Below are positions 45,620-57,290 of a stretch of DNA of 64,000 nt, piece after piece. The notes beneath the pieces are model-generated. The model was not told the DNA's origin and ran no database searches. It saw only the letters and a list, made by a program, of their open reading frames with translations. How positions within the stretch are numbered: the first letter of the stretch is position 1; each line of letters begins with the position of its first letter. A program made the position numbers and the translations under genes. Where the stretch lies: positions 5,332,001-5,396,000 of the forward strand of contig NC_057827.1 of the NCBI RefSeq assembly GCF_910594005.1, in the 5' to 3' direction. Source of the DNA: Cervus elaphus. Taxonomy: Eukaryota > Chordata > Mammalia > Artiodactyla > Cervidae.

Positions 45620-46350
45620 ACATGACTCCACATTCCAAATCGGGTCTTTGGTCACCCCTGACCATGATGTCAGGGGCCTCTGGATCAAATTTTACTGGTT
45701 TCTAGTGGATCCTTTGCCCTGAGTTGCAAACACCAATTAAATGAAACCAGGTTCTGGATACCAAAGCAGAAAGTTTATTCATTGACCAAGGAATAGGGAA
45801 AAGAGAGCTTCTTCTTTAAGAACACCTCCTTCCCAGGAAGTGGGAGTAAAGAAATTTAAGGGATAGGAGGCAGGTGTGTCATCAGGGCTCTAGGGAAGGA
45901 ATGGGGTTTTTCTTGGGACAGCTGGGGCACACCCAGTTTCCCACACATCTTTGACATATCACGAGTTGTGACTAGCAGATTACAAATCCTGCCCAGGGTA
46001 GAGACTTTAGCCTGGTAATGAAGCAAAGGAATCTCTCAGACACCTCCAGTTCTCATCTGTGCAGGTGCTTTCCTGTGGTCAAGTCAGAGCTATTTAAGGC
46101 AGTTGATCACTGTATATCTCTTAAATCACAGCTACAAAACATCTCTGTTAAATACTAGGTGTTAAATGTAGAGAGAAATCCAGGCAGGTATAGGTGATAC
46201 AAACATGGGCTTATATGGCTCCCCATGGCATTTTAAACTAAGTCCTAGAAGGAGGCCAATATACTCCCCTTGGGCACTGACTTTTCATCTTATTGGGCTT
46301 TTTTAGAAACCAGGGAACAACCACCCCTATGTGGTACTACTATATACCCA
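45620..46350 (-). other. Possible antisense LTR
   Basis: The stretch 'gcagaaagtttattcattgacc' at 45766 looks like the antisense polyadenylation/U3 side of an LTR, and the block is distinct from the pol-like DNA on both sides. No matching partner LTR can be shown. Confidence 0.25.
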
Positions 46351-46385
46351 TTTTCTATAATGTCCTGGGTTAGAGATGCCTCCAA

Positions 46386-46600
46386 ATGAAGGTCAGCATG
46401 ACCACGGATGCTTTGTTGGTAGAATGGAACTGGTACCACCAAGAGAAGGCTAAAGCTGACATCAAAGGCCTTTCCAGATTACAGAAGGATGTGGCTTCAT
46501 CCATGCTCAGACCCTTTCCCCATAGCCTTGGTGAAGTGATAGTGGCACCCCTGATCTTGGGGGCCACTGGATGTGGTGGCTTGAAGCTGATTTTATTTCC
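46386..46600 (+). pseudogene. Decayed ERV pol, connection/RNase H region
   Basis: The open stretch at 46386-46604 contains EWNWYHQEKAKADIKGLS, whose spacing of W, WY, basic and A residues is like the pol connection segment of class I ERVs. It supports a broken provirus continuing from 44480. Confidence 0.4.
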
Positions 46601-46665
46601 CTGACTGGGAATAAAACCTGGGCCTTAGTGGTGAAAACAGTGGATCCAAAACACTAGACCAAGAA
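46600..46665 (-). mobile_element. tRNA-Glu-like SINE head relic, antisense
   Basis: 'tccctgactgggaataaaac', 'ctgggcc', 'aacactagacca' is the antisense of a tRNA-Glu-derived head as in CHR SINEs. It lacks a tail and flanking duplication. Confidence 0.45.
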
Positions 46666-46841
46666 GGCCAGCAGGTTGGAAGCAAGACCTCAGTCCTTGT
46701 CTTCGTTGAAGAAAAAAAAATCAGTGACAAGACAAGATTACAAATGGAGCATTTATTAGAAGCACAATAGATGTGAAAGAACACATGGGCAGACTCAGAG
46801 AGACAGAGATAGAGGGTTATGCATTTTGGGGGTGGCTAATT

Positions 46842-47016
46842 GGGGGCAGAAGGAGAAGGGGATGACAGAGGATGAGATGGCTGGATGGCATCACCGACTC
46901 AATGAACCTGAGTTTGAGTAAACTCCAGGATTTGGTGATGGACAGGGAGGCCTGGCATACTGTGATTCATGGGGTCGCGAAGAGTCGGACATGGCTGAGC
47001 GACTGAACTGAACTGA
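46842..47016 (+). mobile_element. BovB 3' end, sense
   Basis: 'ggcagaaggagaaggggatg' to 'gagcgactgaactgaactgaa'. Short 5'-truncated copy. Confidence 0.92.
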
Positions 47017-50000
47017 AGTTGCTTATTTGGGAACAGTTTTCCAGGTTCCCTCTGGCCAGTTATCTTGCTTTGTCTTGCTTCATATCTGTACTTGGTCTGA
47101 CTCAGGACCTTCTCTCATGTGTGCACACCTTTGAGCCAAGATGGATTCCATGTGAGGAGTTCTTAGGAGGCTGGAAGGACATATTATGGTCTGGCACACC
47201 CTCCCTTCTCTGTGCTTGTGTAGTCGGGGAGTTCTCTTTGACCTCAAGAAGGAGAAATACGCAGCTTCTTTATGTTTTACCCAAGCAAGATTCTGCTCCT
47301 CTCTGTTCCTGTCATTATCTTTATCTTGAAGTGTCTACAGGAGACAAATTCCAGCTGCTCAGCCTGGGATCCAACCTCACCCCTCCTTCCTCCTCCTCTG
47401 GCTAATTGGGAGATTCCTTGAGACAAACTGTCTAAGATGGATAGGATATCAGTATTCCTCACCAATGGCACCACCACAGTTGCAGACAATGCAGCCTGCT
47501 TGAGGGCTCTGGCATTGTACCCAGCCTCAACACCCAGCCCTCTAGTAAAAGGGTCATCCCCACTCCCAACCCCTACCTCTGATTCAGTCAATTAGGAAAA
47601 TTGTAGCTATTCACCTCTCCCTTAAGGAGGCCATATAAAGAGGCCTTTGCAATTCAGATTTTTAAGGACTAAGCATCTGTTGCTAATGGCTTCATTTGTC
47701 TGGTCAATGGCTAAGGGGAAATTTGCTCATACAAGGCAAACCCATCTGGGGTGACCAAGCATGCCTAGATATGGTGAGAATTAGCAGAGTCCGCAGTTCC
47801 TTTCATTCACACTAACCAATCTACACAAGAAGCCATTCTCAGTCATATCATAGACTCCTACACTAAGGCCCCCATATTCTGTCAATGCAGACTTCTCAGG
47901 GTACCACCTTCCCTCCACTTGTGAAGTGGGCACACATAACCTGGTGGCAGGTGTGAATTCATGCCATAATACTTGGGCTCATGGAGGTGATAGACTAGAG
48001 CATCCTACTCTCTCAAATCAAAAGTGGAGACTATCCAGATGGGAACACAACCCCTGGGGAGATGGACCATACTCCCCCTGGAAGAGTGATTCCACTGATC
48101 GTTCTTCTGCTGGGGCTTCTACATATACTGTCACAATCACAGATGTGGAACTGTTCTTGGTGACCCCCACCTGGACTTCCTCTTCAAAAAGAGTAATCTC
48201 CTTCATTACCAACCTTATTCTTGTTCCCTTTGGATCACTAGACATTGATTCTGACCCAGGTGCCCCCTTTGCCACTTGGGAGACTCGACAGTGTGCTCTC
48301 CAACATAGTAGTTTTAGAAACTGCGTCTAGGCTACTGTCCTCAGGCAGCTGACCTCAATGGGCATCTTAAGGGTCTCCTTAAAGAGGCACTCCTTAAATT
48401 ACTGTCAGGCATGTGGTCCTTGAAATGGGCTGAATTTCAGTTTCAGGTCCTCATCTTACTTAACTCTCACCTGCTGGGCCTTTATATCCAACATACCAAT
48501 AATGATTCTCCCCCGAAATTCTTCTCTCTAGCAAGCCTCAAGATTTGGCCCTGTAAGACAATATCCTTTTCATTCTTTTCGTCTGACTCCACTTCCCCCC
48601 TTTAATGATTTTGAAGTCATCTCACCACCTGCTACACTCTGGTGACATGATCAAGGGCAGATTGTCCAAATTAACCCCCTTCCTCACTGAGTCCCATCCT
48701 GTCCCCAAATATACAAAGTTGGTGTGAAATCACTTCTTTGAAAACCCTGACAATGATGAAGCCTCTTCAAAAAGAACCTCCTTCTTGCTGACTTCTCTTC
48801 CCAAATATAGAGGATTTAAGGGCTGGCTAACTTTAAATGAATTCCCTAGTAATTTAAGGGAGTGGAAATCACTGTTTTAGGACCAATGAGGGACACATTT
48901 TGGGTGTCTGAAAGAGGAAAAGAAACTTTGCTTGGTAAATGCAAGCCATATTTGGAGATGAAAGCTATAAGTCATGGCCATACTCCATGCCTGAGGAAGT
49001 AACCCATGACTTTCTCACAAAGAGAAATTGCATTTATCCATTAATAAATATACAAATAGTTCAACCATAAGCAACTCAACACTGGCTCATGAAATATCAA
49101 TGTTCTGTATGGCTATTGCTATTCTTACTGCTTTACGAGGCCTGGGTGACACAGCTACTGATAGATCCCTCAGGGATAATCATAACACAAACACAATGCT
49201 AGATCAGTCCTGCTCCAGCCTGCAATTGTATCACAGGTTCAAAATTGGAGAATGTTGGAGAGCCCCCATGGAAGGGTTCATTCCAGTAGGGCACTGAGTC
49301 TTCTGGCAAAGAGATTTAATTCCTTTAGAGGCAATGGCTCTCTGGAAGTGATATGTAAATGATGCTCTTCCCCTGATTTCTGTACATCAACTGTTGCTCA
49401 AGCTAACTGGATCTATGATGATCATATGTAAAACCCATCTGGTTACAGGATGGAGTTGCAGGAAATGCTGGATAATCTTGTTGGTAAGGCTCAGGTCAGC
49501 ATGCCACTGAGTGTGGGCAGTGAATGGACTGAATCTTTTGCAGAAACTGGGCTTCTGGAAGTGATGTCTAAATGGCACTTTACCTCTTCTTGATTTCTGT
49601 AGTTCAAATATTGCTACTAGCTGAATCTCTAAGTGTCCATACATGAAATCCACCTGGTTATGGGGACTATGATCCCATGATTTGCCAATTACTCTCACAG
49701 GCCAGTCCCAGGAATGCCTAAATAGCATCTGTAAGATCCTCCTTAGCAGGAGAACTGTGGACTCTGTCCACATTCTTTACATACTATGGTTGAGCTGGTT
49801 GGAGGATAGAAGGGCAGCTGGGCATTCCTGTCCTAATTGTGCCCTTGATGTGCTCAGAGAATGAAACAGGTCCCAGATATGTAGCTCAGTGCTCAGGGAA
49901 ACCTCCAACTATATCAGGCTACTCTATGCTTAGCCCATAATCGAGAACCCAACTGCATAACTACATGGGGAAGATCACCCACACCCTGGACAGCCACCAC

Positions 50001-50255
50001 TCCACAGCATCTTGCCCAAACTGAGTTCACTCTTGGAGAAAACTACATATCCTCCAGCAGAGATGACACCCCAGGGACACAGCACTATGTCACAGACCTC
50101 ACTCCTTGCCCAGTGTTCACTAGTGAACTCAGTGAATCCCCACAGTGGAGACAAGACTTGGGGAACAAGAGACTAGATATACTGCCATGATGGAACTGTG
50201 GGATTCAGTAAAAATATTACTTTGCTGAATTGTCTACTGCTAGCCTGATGACCCT
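47017..50255 (+). other. Probable ERV-derived DNA, heavily decayed
   Basis: CT-rich, less AT-rich than neighbouring DNA, with many medium open frames (for example 47926-48330 and 49028-49297) broken by stops and shifts. Lying between pol-like and env-like pieces in the same orientation, it is most simply the middle and env start of the same provirus. I cannot point to diagnostic residues here. Confidence 0.35.
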
Positions 50256-50259
50256 ACCC

Positions 50260-50592
50260 TGTTGTTGTTCAGTCATCAAATCATGTCTGACTCTTTGCAA
50301 CCCCATGGACTGCAGCACACCAGGTCTTGCTGTTCCTCACTATCTCCCAGAGTTTCCCCAAGTTCATGTCCATTGAATCAGTGATGCTATCCAATCATCT
50401 CATCCTCTGTCACTCTCTTCTGCCTTCAATCTTTCCCAACATTAGGGTCTTTTCCAGTGAGTCAGCATTTTGCATCAGGTGGCCAAAGTATTGGAGCTTC
50501 AGCTTCAGCATCAGTCCTTCCAATGAAAGTTCAGGATTGATTTCCTTTAGGACGGACTGGTTTGATCTCCTTGCTGTCTAAGGGACCCCAAC
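50260..50592 (-). mobile_element. BovB 3' end, antisense
   Basis: 'ttgttgttcagtcatcaaat' to 'ttgatctccttgctgtctaa'. Inserted in the presumed ERV env. Confidence 0.92.
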
Positions 50593-50599
50593 AGGCTCA

Positions 50600-51665
50600 T
50601 CAGACTGTGCGTCTGACCACAGAGCAGCACTGTATCCTGTTTCCCCCCCTGACCGTAGGGAACCACTGTGTCCTATTTCCCTACTATGTCAGGCCAAAAT
50701 GTGCATTCTGAACCAGACAGTTCCCTGACTTGCAAACACCGCCCATTTGGACCATTTGCCCTCTCCTTATCTTGACCTTCTACATCTGTGTGCTGTGTGC
50801 TTACTTGGGAATGCCCAAATCCTGCTGGCCAGCATAAGCCACAGTCACCCCTGATGCTATTATATCTTCTACCACATTTCCCCCATGCTCTCCCAAGAAC
50901 ATGGGTCAGATGCTTCACAACCACCACCCACATTTTTACCCAATGAACTAGGAATTCCCATTCAGTGGGAATCAAAAATTACAGATCTATCACCTGGCCC
51001 TATTGTACAGGGACCCCAGCTTGCCTGCATCGTACCTTAAATGCTTTCTCTTCTGATCTAGGAAAATTCAACCAACTCTAACTAACAACACCTTTGCCAT
51101 GGCTTCCCTTCCATTAGATGTCCCATCCATTTCCCACTCAAGTACTCCTCATGGGGCCACATGGAGCAACCTTCCAGACCAATTTGGGGTTCTATTCTAG
51201 GCACAAGCAGATTTTGGACCATACACCCGCTTAACCATCCCACCAGGACTCACATAGCTTTTGAATGACGTAACTTCCCAGGTTCCCGACTGGAGGCTTC
51301 TGTAAACACGATGTGATGGGAACATCATCTTCAGGTTATATCGCTTGCATTTGCAAGCTCTTGCCTCCTGCACAGTTCTCCCCCACAGACGCCCTCCCCA
51401 GGTCACATACCGCAATGCACGGTTGTCTCATTGACCTGTCGCTGGAGGTTTGTCTCTTAGTCACAGACCTCTGTGTTTCCTACTCTGACTACCACCAAAC
51501 CAAAAGAGCCGTATATTCCCTTAATCCTGGGTATTGTGATCCTACTGGGGCTGATTGGATTGGCACTGTTGCAAGGGCTCCAGCCACTCCAATCAGGTCA
51601 CAGCTGTGCTGTTTAACCTCCAGGACATGTGAATAATAAATCTTGCTTTTTCAAAGTCTCCTAAT
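50600..51665 (+). pseudogene. Decayed retroviral env and LTR start
   Basis: Plus strand. Near 51350-51470 there is a Cys-rich surface-subunit-like stretch. At about 51490-51510 one frame shows a dibasic T-K-R cleavage-type motif; a neighbouring frame continues with a run of about 20 hydrophobic Ile/Leu/Gly residues, then a stop at about 51618. This order (cleavage site, then fusion-type peptide) is typical of gamma/type-D env. The frame break and stop make it dead. AATAAA near 51636 followed by 'cttgctttttc' resembles an LTR polyadenylation region. Confidence 0.5.
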
Positions 51666-51697
51666 AGTTGTTGCTGAGATCTTGTCTTGGTCTGGTG

Positions 51698-51905
51698 CTC
51701 ATGCTTAGTTGTGTTCAACTCTTTGAAACTTCTTTGTACTGTAGCCTGCCATGCTCCTCTGTCCATGGGATTTTTCAGGCGAGGTTACTGGAGTGGGTTG
51801 CCATTTCCTCCTCCAGGGGATGTTCTCAACCCAGGGATCAAAACTGCCTCTACTGTGTCTCCTGCATTACAGACAGATTCTTTTCCCACTGAAACATCAG
51901 GGTCA
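51698..51905 (-). mobile_element. Bov-tA SINE, antisense
   Basis: 'gtgctcatgcttagttgtgt' through 'gttgccatttcctcctccag' to the decayed head 'ttcccactgaaacatcaggg'. Confidence 0.92.
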
Positions 51906-52837
51906 CTGAGATACACGTTGAAATCATAAGAACCACAGGGTCTGGTCCAGCAACAATATTGTCCAGGTAGGGCAGATGCCTGTGGGAAATGCTATAAAGC
52001 AGGATATGCCCAGGTGAGCAGCCCAAGAATTCCTAGATGATACCATCACTATAGAATGAGACCAACACAAAACAGAGTATAAGGTAATCTAGGTGCAAGA
52101 TAAGCACATGGAAATCCCCTTAATGAGTGTCTTCTAGTGAAATGAAGCCTTTGCAAGAGACAGGTTAGGATTTATATATAAATAGAAGTACAATATAGAG
52201 AAAGAACAAATAGAACTTAAAGGACTCCAATAGCTCAATAAATAACTTTCTTGAACTTTATACAGGATTATTTATAACTAAATAATCAATAAACTGGTTA
52301 GAATAAAGGGTACAGGGATTCAGAAGTCCCAGAATATAGTAGAAAATTAATATATTTTTTGAGTAAATAAAGAGTAAATGAGTTGCTTGGTACTGCACCT
52401 TGAGGAAAATCAATGAGACTAATGTACCATTGTGTGGCATGTAACCCTTATTTTCCAGAAAATTTTGTTCAGTGATTGAAAAAGAATCTTAACAGAACTG
52501 ACCAAGAAAAGGCAGATAACCCCTAAGTGTAACAGTATGAATCCAGAATGCTGCAGGATTTGAGAAATGTAAGCTAGAACTTTAAGATCAACTTAGTAAG
52601 ATAACTATTATCATGTTGATTTTACTTATGACAATACTGCAAATAAGAGAGTGTAAGTGAAATTGCTACTGCTATGATATCACTGAGGAGTGTCAAGACC
52701 AGATTCTGGCATATGACTCCTTTACATTTATTGCAAATTCCTGTGTAAATGTAAATGTGCACGTTATTTCCACTTAGAATTCATTTGTATGACCTCATTC
52801 CTTCTACTTATTCATTTTTACTTATTTTTATACCATT
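51906..52837. other. Unassigned DNA
   Basis: AT-rich, no gene or recognisable repeat. Confidence 0.4.
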
Positions 52838-52839
52838 GT

Positions 52840-53050
52840 TGGGGCTTCTCAGGTGTCGTGTGTGGTAAAGATCCCACCTGCCAAAGCAGGAGACATAATA
52901 GATGTGAGTTTGATCCCTGGGTCAGGAAGATCCTCTGGAGAAGTACATGGCAACCTATTCCAGTATTCTTGCCTGGAGAATCCCACAGACAGAGAAGTCT
53001 GGTGGGCTACAGTCCATAGGGTTGCAAAAAGTAAAACAGCCCTGAAAAGA
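52840..53050 (+). mobile_element. Bov-tA SINE
   Basis: Head 'ggggcttctcaggtgtcgtg', B box 'gagtttgatccctgggtcag', body and decayed end 'aaacagccctgaaaag'. Confidence 0.92.
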
Positions 53051-53299
53051 CCTAGCATGCATTCTTACGTAACATTGTTATCAGAGTTTCCCTTTCTATT
53101 ACCTTGCTACTGCTAAATCCAATTAATACTTTTCTGTCACCATCTAAATCTGTGAGCAGTCCTAATTCTCTTCATTCTTGGCTCACTGAAAATCGCATTT
53201 TCTTACTGCCTCTGTCAATAGTTTTTATCATTATTTTTCTTATTTGTCTGTGATACCCTTCTTATAAACAGAAGGGTATAATAATAACCTTCATTCTAA
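53051..53299. other. Unassigned DNA
   Basis: T-rich short spacer between SINE and BovB. Confidence 0.4.
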
Positions 53300-55022
53300 A
53301 CAACATAATGGGAAGGCCTAGAAATCTCTGCTAGAAAATTAGTGACACCAAGAGAATATTTCATGGAAAGATGAGCACAATAAAAGACAGAAATGGTATC
53401 GACCTAACAGAAGCTGAAGATATTAAGAAGAGGTGGCAAGAATACACAGAAGAACTATACCAAAAAAATCTTCATGATCCAGATAACCACGATGTTGTGA
53501 TCACTCACCTAGAGCCAGACTTCCTAGAATGCAAAGGTAAGTGGGCCTTAGGAAACATCACCACGAAGAAAGCTACAGGAGGTGATTGAATTGCAGTTGA
53601 GCTATTTCCAGTCCTCAAGGATGAAGCTGCTAAAGTGCTGCACTCAATATGATAGCAAATTTGGAAAACTCAGCAGTGGCCACAGGACTGGAAAAGGTCA
53701 GTTTTCATTCCAATCCCTAAGAAAGACAATGCCAAAGAATGTTCAAACTACCTCACAATTGCACTCATCTCACACACTAGCAAAGTAGTGCTCAAAATTC
53801 TCCAAGGCAGGCTTCAACAGTATGTGAACCATGGACTTCCAGATGTTCAATCTGGATTTAGAGCAGGCAGAGGAGACAGAGATCAAATTGCCAACAGCCA
53901 TTGGATCATTACAAAAGCAAAAGAGTTCCAGAAAAACATCTACTTCTGCTTTATTGACTACACCAAAGTCTTTGACTATGAGAATCACAACAAACTGTGA
54001 AAAATTCTTAAAAAGGTGGGAATACCAGACCACCTTATCTCTCTCCTGAGAAATCTGTATGCAAAACAAGAAGCAACAATTACAACTGGACATGGAACAA
54101 AAGACTGGTTCCAAATTAGGAAAGGAGTGTGTCAAGGCTGTATATTGTCACCCTGCTTATTTTCTTATATGCGGAGTACATCATGAGAAACACTGGGCTG
54201 GATGAAGCACAAGCTGGAATCAAGACTGCTGGGAGAAATATCAATAGCCTCAGATATGCAGATGACACCAATCTTATGGCAGAAAGTGAAGAACTAAAGC
54301 GACACTTTTGATGAAAGTGAAGGAGAGTGAAAATGTTTTCTTAAAACTCAACATTCAGAAAACTTAGATCATGGCATCCAGTCCCATCACTTCATGGCAT
54401 ATAGATGGGGAAACAATGGAAACAGTGACAGACTTTACTTTTTGAGGCTCCAAAATCACTGCAGATGGTGCCTGCAACCTTGAAATTAAAAGATGCTTGC
54501 TCCTTGGAAGGAAAGCTATGACAAACCTAGACAGCATATTAAAAAGCAGAGACATTACTTTGTCAACCAAGGTCTGAAAAGCTGTGGTTTTACCAGTAGT
54601 CATGTATGGATGTGAAAGTTGGAATGTAAAGAAAGCTGAGCACCAAAGAATTGATGTGTTTGAACTGTGGTGTTGGAGAAGACTCTTGAGAGTCCCTTGG
54701 ACTGCAAGGAGATCAAACCAGTCAATCCTAAAGGAAATTGGTCCTGAATATTCATTGGATGCTGAAGCTGAAACTCCAATACTTTGGCCTCCTGATGCAA
54801 AGAACTGACTCATTGCAAAAGACCCTGAAGTTGGGAAAGATTGAAGGTGAGAGGAGAAGGGGAGGACAGAGGATGAGATGGTTGAATGGCATCACCAGCT
54901 CGTTGAACATGACTTTAAGCAAGCTCCATGAGGTGGTTATGGGCAGGAAGGCCTGGCATGGTGCAGTCCATTGGGTTGCAAAGAGTAAGACAAGACTGAG
55001 CCACTGAACTGAATTGAACTGA
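53300..55022 (+). mobile_element. Longest BovB copy: linker, RT, 3' end
   Basis: 1.7 kb, 5'-truncated. In order: the linker string DLTEAEDIKKRWQEYTEELY at about 53400; the RT palm start (LKILQGRLQQYVNHGLPDVQ at about 53790, FIDYTKVFDYENHNKL at about 53950); the catalytic YADD in LRYADDTNLMAE at about 54255; the RT end; and terminal 'gaactgaattgaactgaac'. At least three frameshifts and several stops, so not mobile. The palm aspartate motif is altered (FDYENHNKL). Confidence 0.95.
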
Positions 55023-55379
55023 ACCCTTCTTCTACTGCTTGCATATTCCACATTTGTTTTCAGAGCTTCCCATCCCTGGCTCTCAATAGCATCTTGTAAT
55101 CAGTCACCATCTCAATTTCATCCAGGGTTTCAACCACTGTCTTTATTCTGACTCACATCTTCTTTTTTTTCCCCACATACGGAACTAAAATCACAGTTGA
55201 ATATATGAACGCCTTCTTGATCACTCCAAATGCTTTCCAGAATCAAGCAATAAACAAACAAGCAAATAAATGCATCTGCCTGTGTGGCATTATTTACTAG
55301 ATATGTGACACAAATATCAGAAACTGAATTCCCATTTCAGTAGCTACCTTTCTGTGTTTCTGTTCTGATAAGGACACCA
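55023..55379. other. Unassigned DNA
   Basis: No gene or clear repeat. Confidence 0.4.
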
Positions 55380-56841
55380 GTATGCATCCAGTCACTCAAG
55401 CCAGAAAGCTTACATTCATATTTAATTCCATATCTCTCTTAATCTCTCTTGATCTTCAGTGCAATGTAGTTGGCAAGTGATGGCTGTTCTTAGTCTCCAA
55501 ATCTACTGGTTCTCTCCATCTCATTGCTGCTATGTAACCTTAGTGAGCTTTTATTCTTTGCTGGGTTATTGGAACAGTTTCCATCTGTCTCCCCTCCTTT
55601 ATTAATTATTCCCACTCAATCCATTGTCTTCACCCTAGTCAGGATAATTGTTCTAAACTTAAAGACCCTCTTTTCCTCTCTACAGTGCATGTCACAAATT
55701 TCAGTCTCAGAATAGAAAGACATGGGTGGGGAGGGCAGGTAGCCTTGCAATTTTCCAACTGGAAAATTAACAGGTTAATATTTTGTACTGTCCAGAAGGG
55801 CATAGTAGATGCAGTCTACTACCACGTGATGGCCTTGGAGCAGGATCTGTTCTCCCAATTAGGGACACATGTGGTTTCCCACATTCCTTCTTCAAACCAA
55901 ATGACTGCTAATTCACAAAGAATGCTCAAACTTTTCTTTCCTGCAGAGTTCTGCCAATACTTTAAGCTGATCTAGAATTTTGAGTCTGTGACAGAAAATT
56001 TTGAATTTTGTTGCACTTTGACACCTCAGTGTTCAGGGCAATGCCTTATGTCCCAGATCTGAAAGAAGGTCTCATATGAACAAGCTTCTATCATCTCCTA
56101 ACTCCTGTTCTCTCCGTGGTCTCTTACCACAGTCATCTCCCTTGAAACTCTTCCCCATCCAGGCTGTCTACCCTCTCCTCCTCTGCCACTTCCTCTCCTT
56201 TTCACATTATGGGATCCTGGCTACCAAGACCATTTTCATGTCATTTCACCTTCATTGCCTCTTAGTCACTTTTGCTTCAGCTCAGTTTATACTCAGTCAG
56301 TAGTTGGTGGAGGGGAGAAATGTTGTTGTTGTTTTTTTCCCACTGCCTAATGGCTCTGTAGGGAAAGGAGACCTTATACTCTCATTCCAGGGGTGTTGGA
56401 GAAAAGGGTCTCCTTTCTGAGCTACAGCTGGTTTTCTCCACGAGAATCTGAATCTACACAAAGGAATCAAAGCCACCTCAGATGACTGTAATGGTCTCAT
56501 TATGCAAAAGGTGCTTTCACGCCTTCTGAGCCCTTGGTTACTTTTAAAGCCTGTCTACAATGTTAACAGTGATTCGTGACTTGCCAAAATCAATTGCCTT
56601 TAAGCCCCAGGATTTTCAGTCAAATAAAAGTATCTCTAGGAGGTAGGGGACCGGGGAGTTTGGGAAGACAGATGTCATTTCCTCTCTCTCAAAAAGTAAA
56701 TCTGATTACACCGTTCTGATTAAATGCCTTCAGAGGTCTCATTATTATTAAACACCAAACCTACCATTATAATGTAGAAGATCTTTCATCATATTCCTTT
56801 TCATTGTGTTTCCACATTCAACATTCTCCCTTCCCAACTTC

Positions 56842-56877
<36 letters not shown>

Positions 56878-57290
56878 AAGTTTAAGAAACAATGCTCTCA
56901 TCTCAGTTCTTTGAGTGCAGAATACTTTCTCCAGAATACATTGACTTCTCTCTTTCTCTTTCACTCTCTGTCTCTCAATGCACTATGATTCCTTTCTCAG
57001 GCTTTCATTCATGTTTTCCTTCTGTTTGTAATAGCTGATCCCTGAGTGTTCTACCATTTACTCAGCCTTCAATTTCATTTTATGTGACACTTCTGCTGAC
57101 AGCGTTCTTTAATCTTAAAGTTGGTAAACCTTCCTGTTTTGTGATGCATAATTCACTGTACTTTTACCATTGTTGAACTAAATATCCCCCCACTAGTCTG
57201 GGAGCTCCAAGACATGGTTTGTATCTGTTTTGTTCAAGGTATACCCGGAGTTATGCATGTCATAGGTGATCTCTCCACCCATAAACCATC
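55380..57290 (+). mobile_element. Ancient L2 LINE fragments
   Basis: Recognisable pieces: 55490-55690 ('caaatctactggttctctcc'-type stretch) and 56690-57290, ending with 'ccccactagtctgggagctccaag' and 'gtttgtatctgttttgttca', the L2 3' end. 55690-56690 is not clearly L2. A (CA)n lies within. Confidence 0.55.
56844..56874. repeat. (CA)n microsatellite
   Basis: About 15 uninterrupted CA units. Confidence 0.97.

Noticed and set aside
46600..46665. tRNA-Glu gene, antisense
   Set aside because: Similarity covers only part of the cloverleaf with many changes; it is a SINE head relic.
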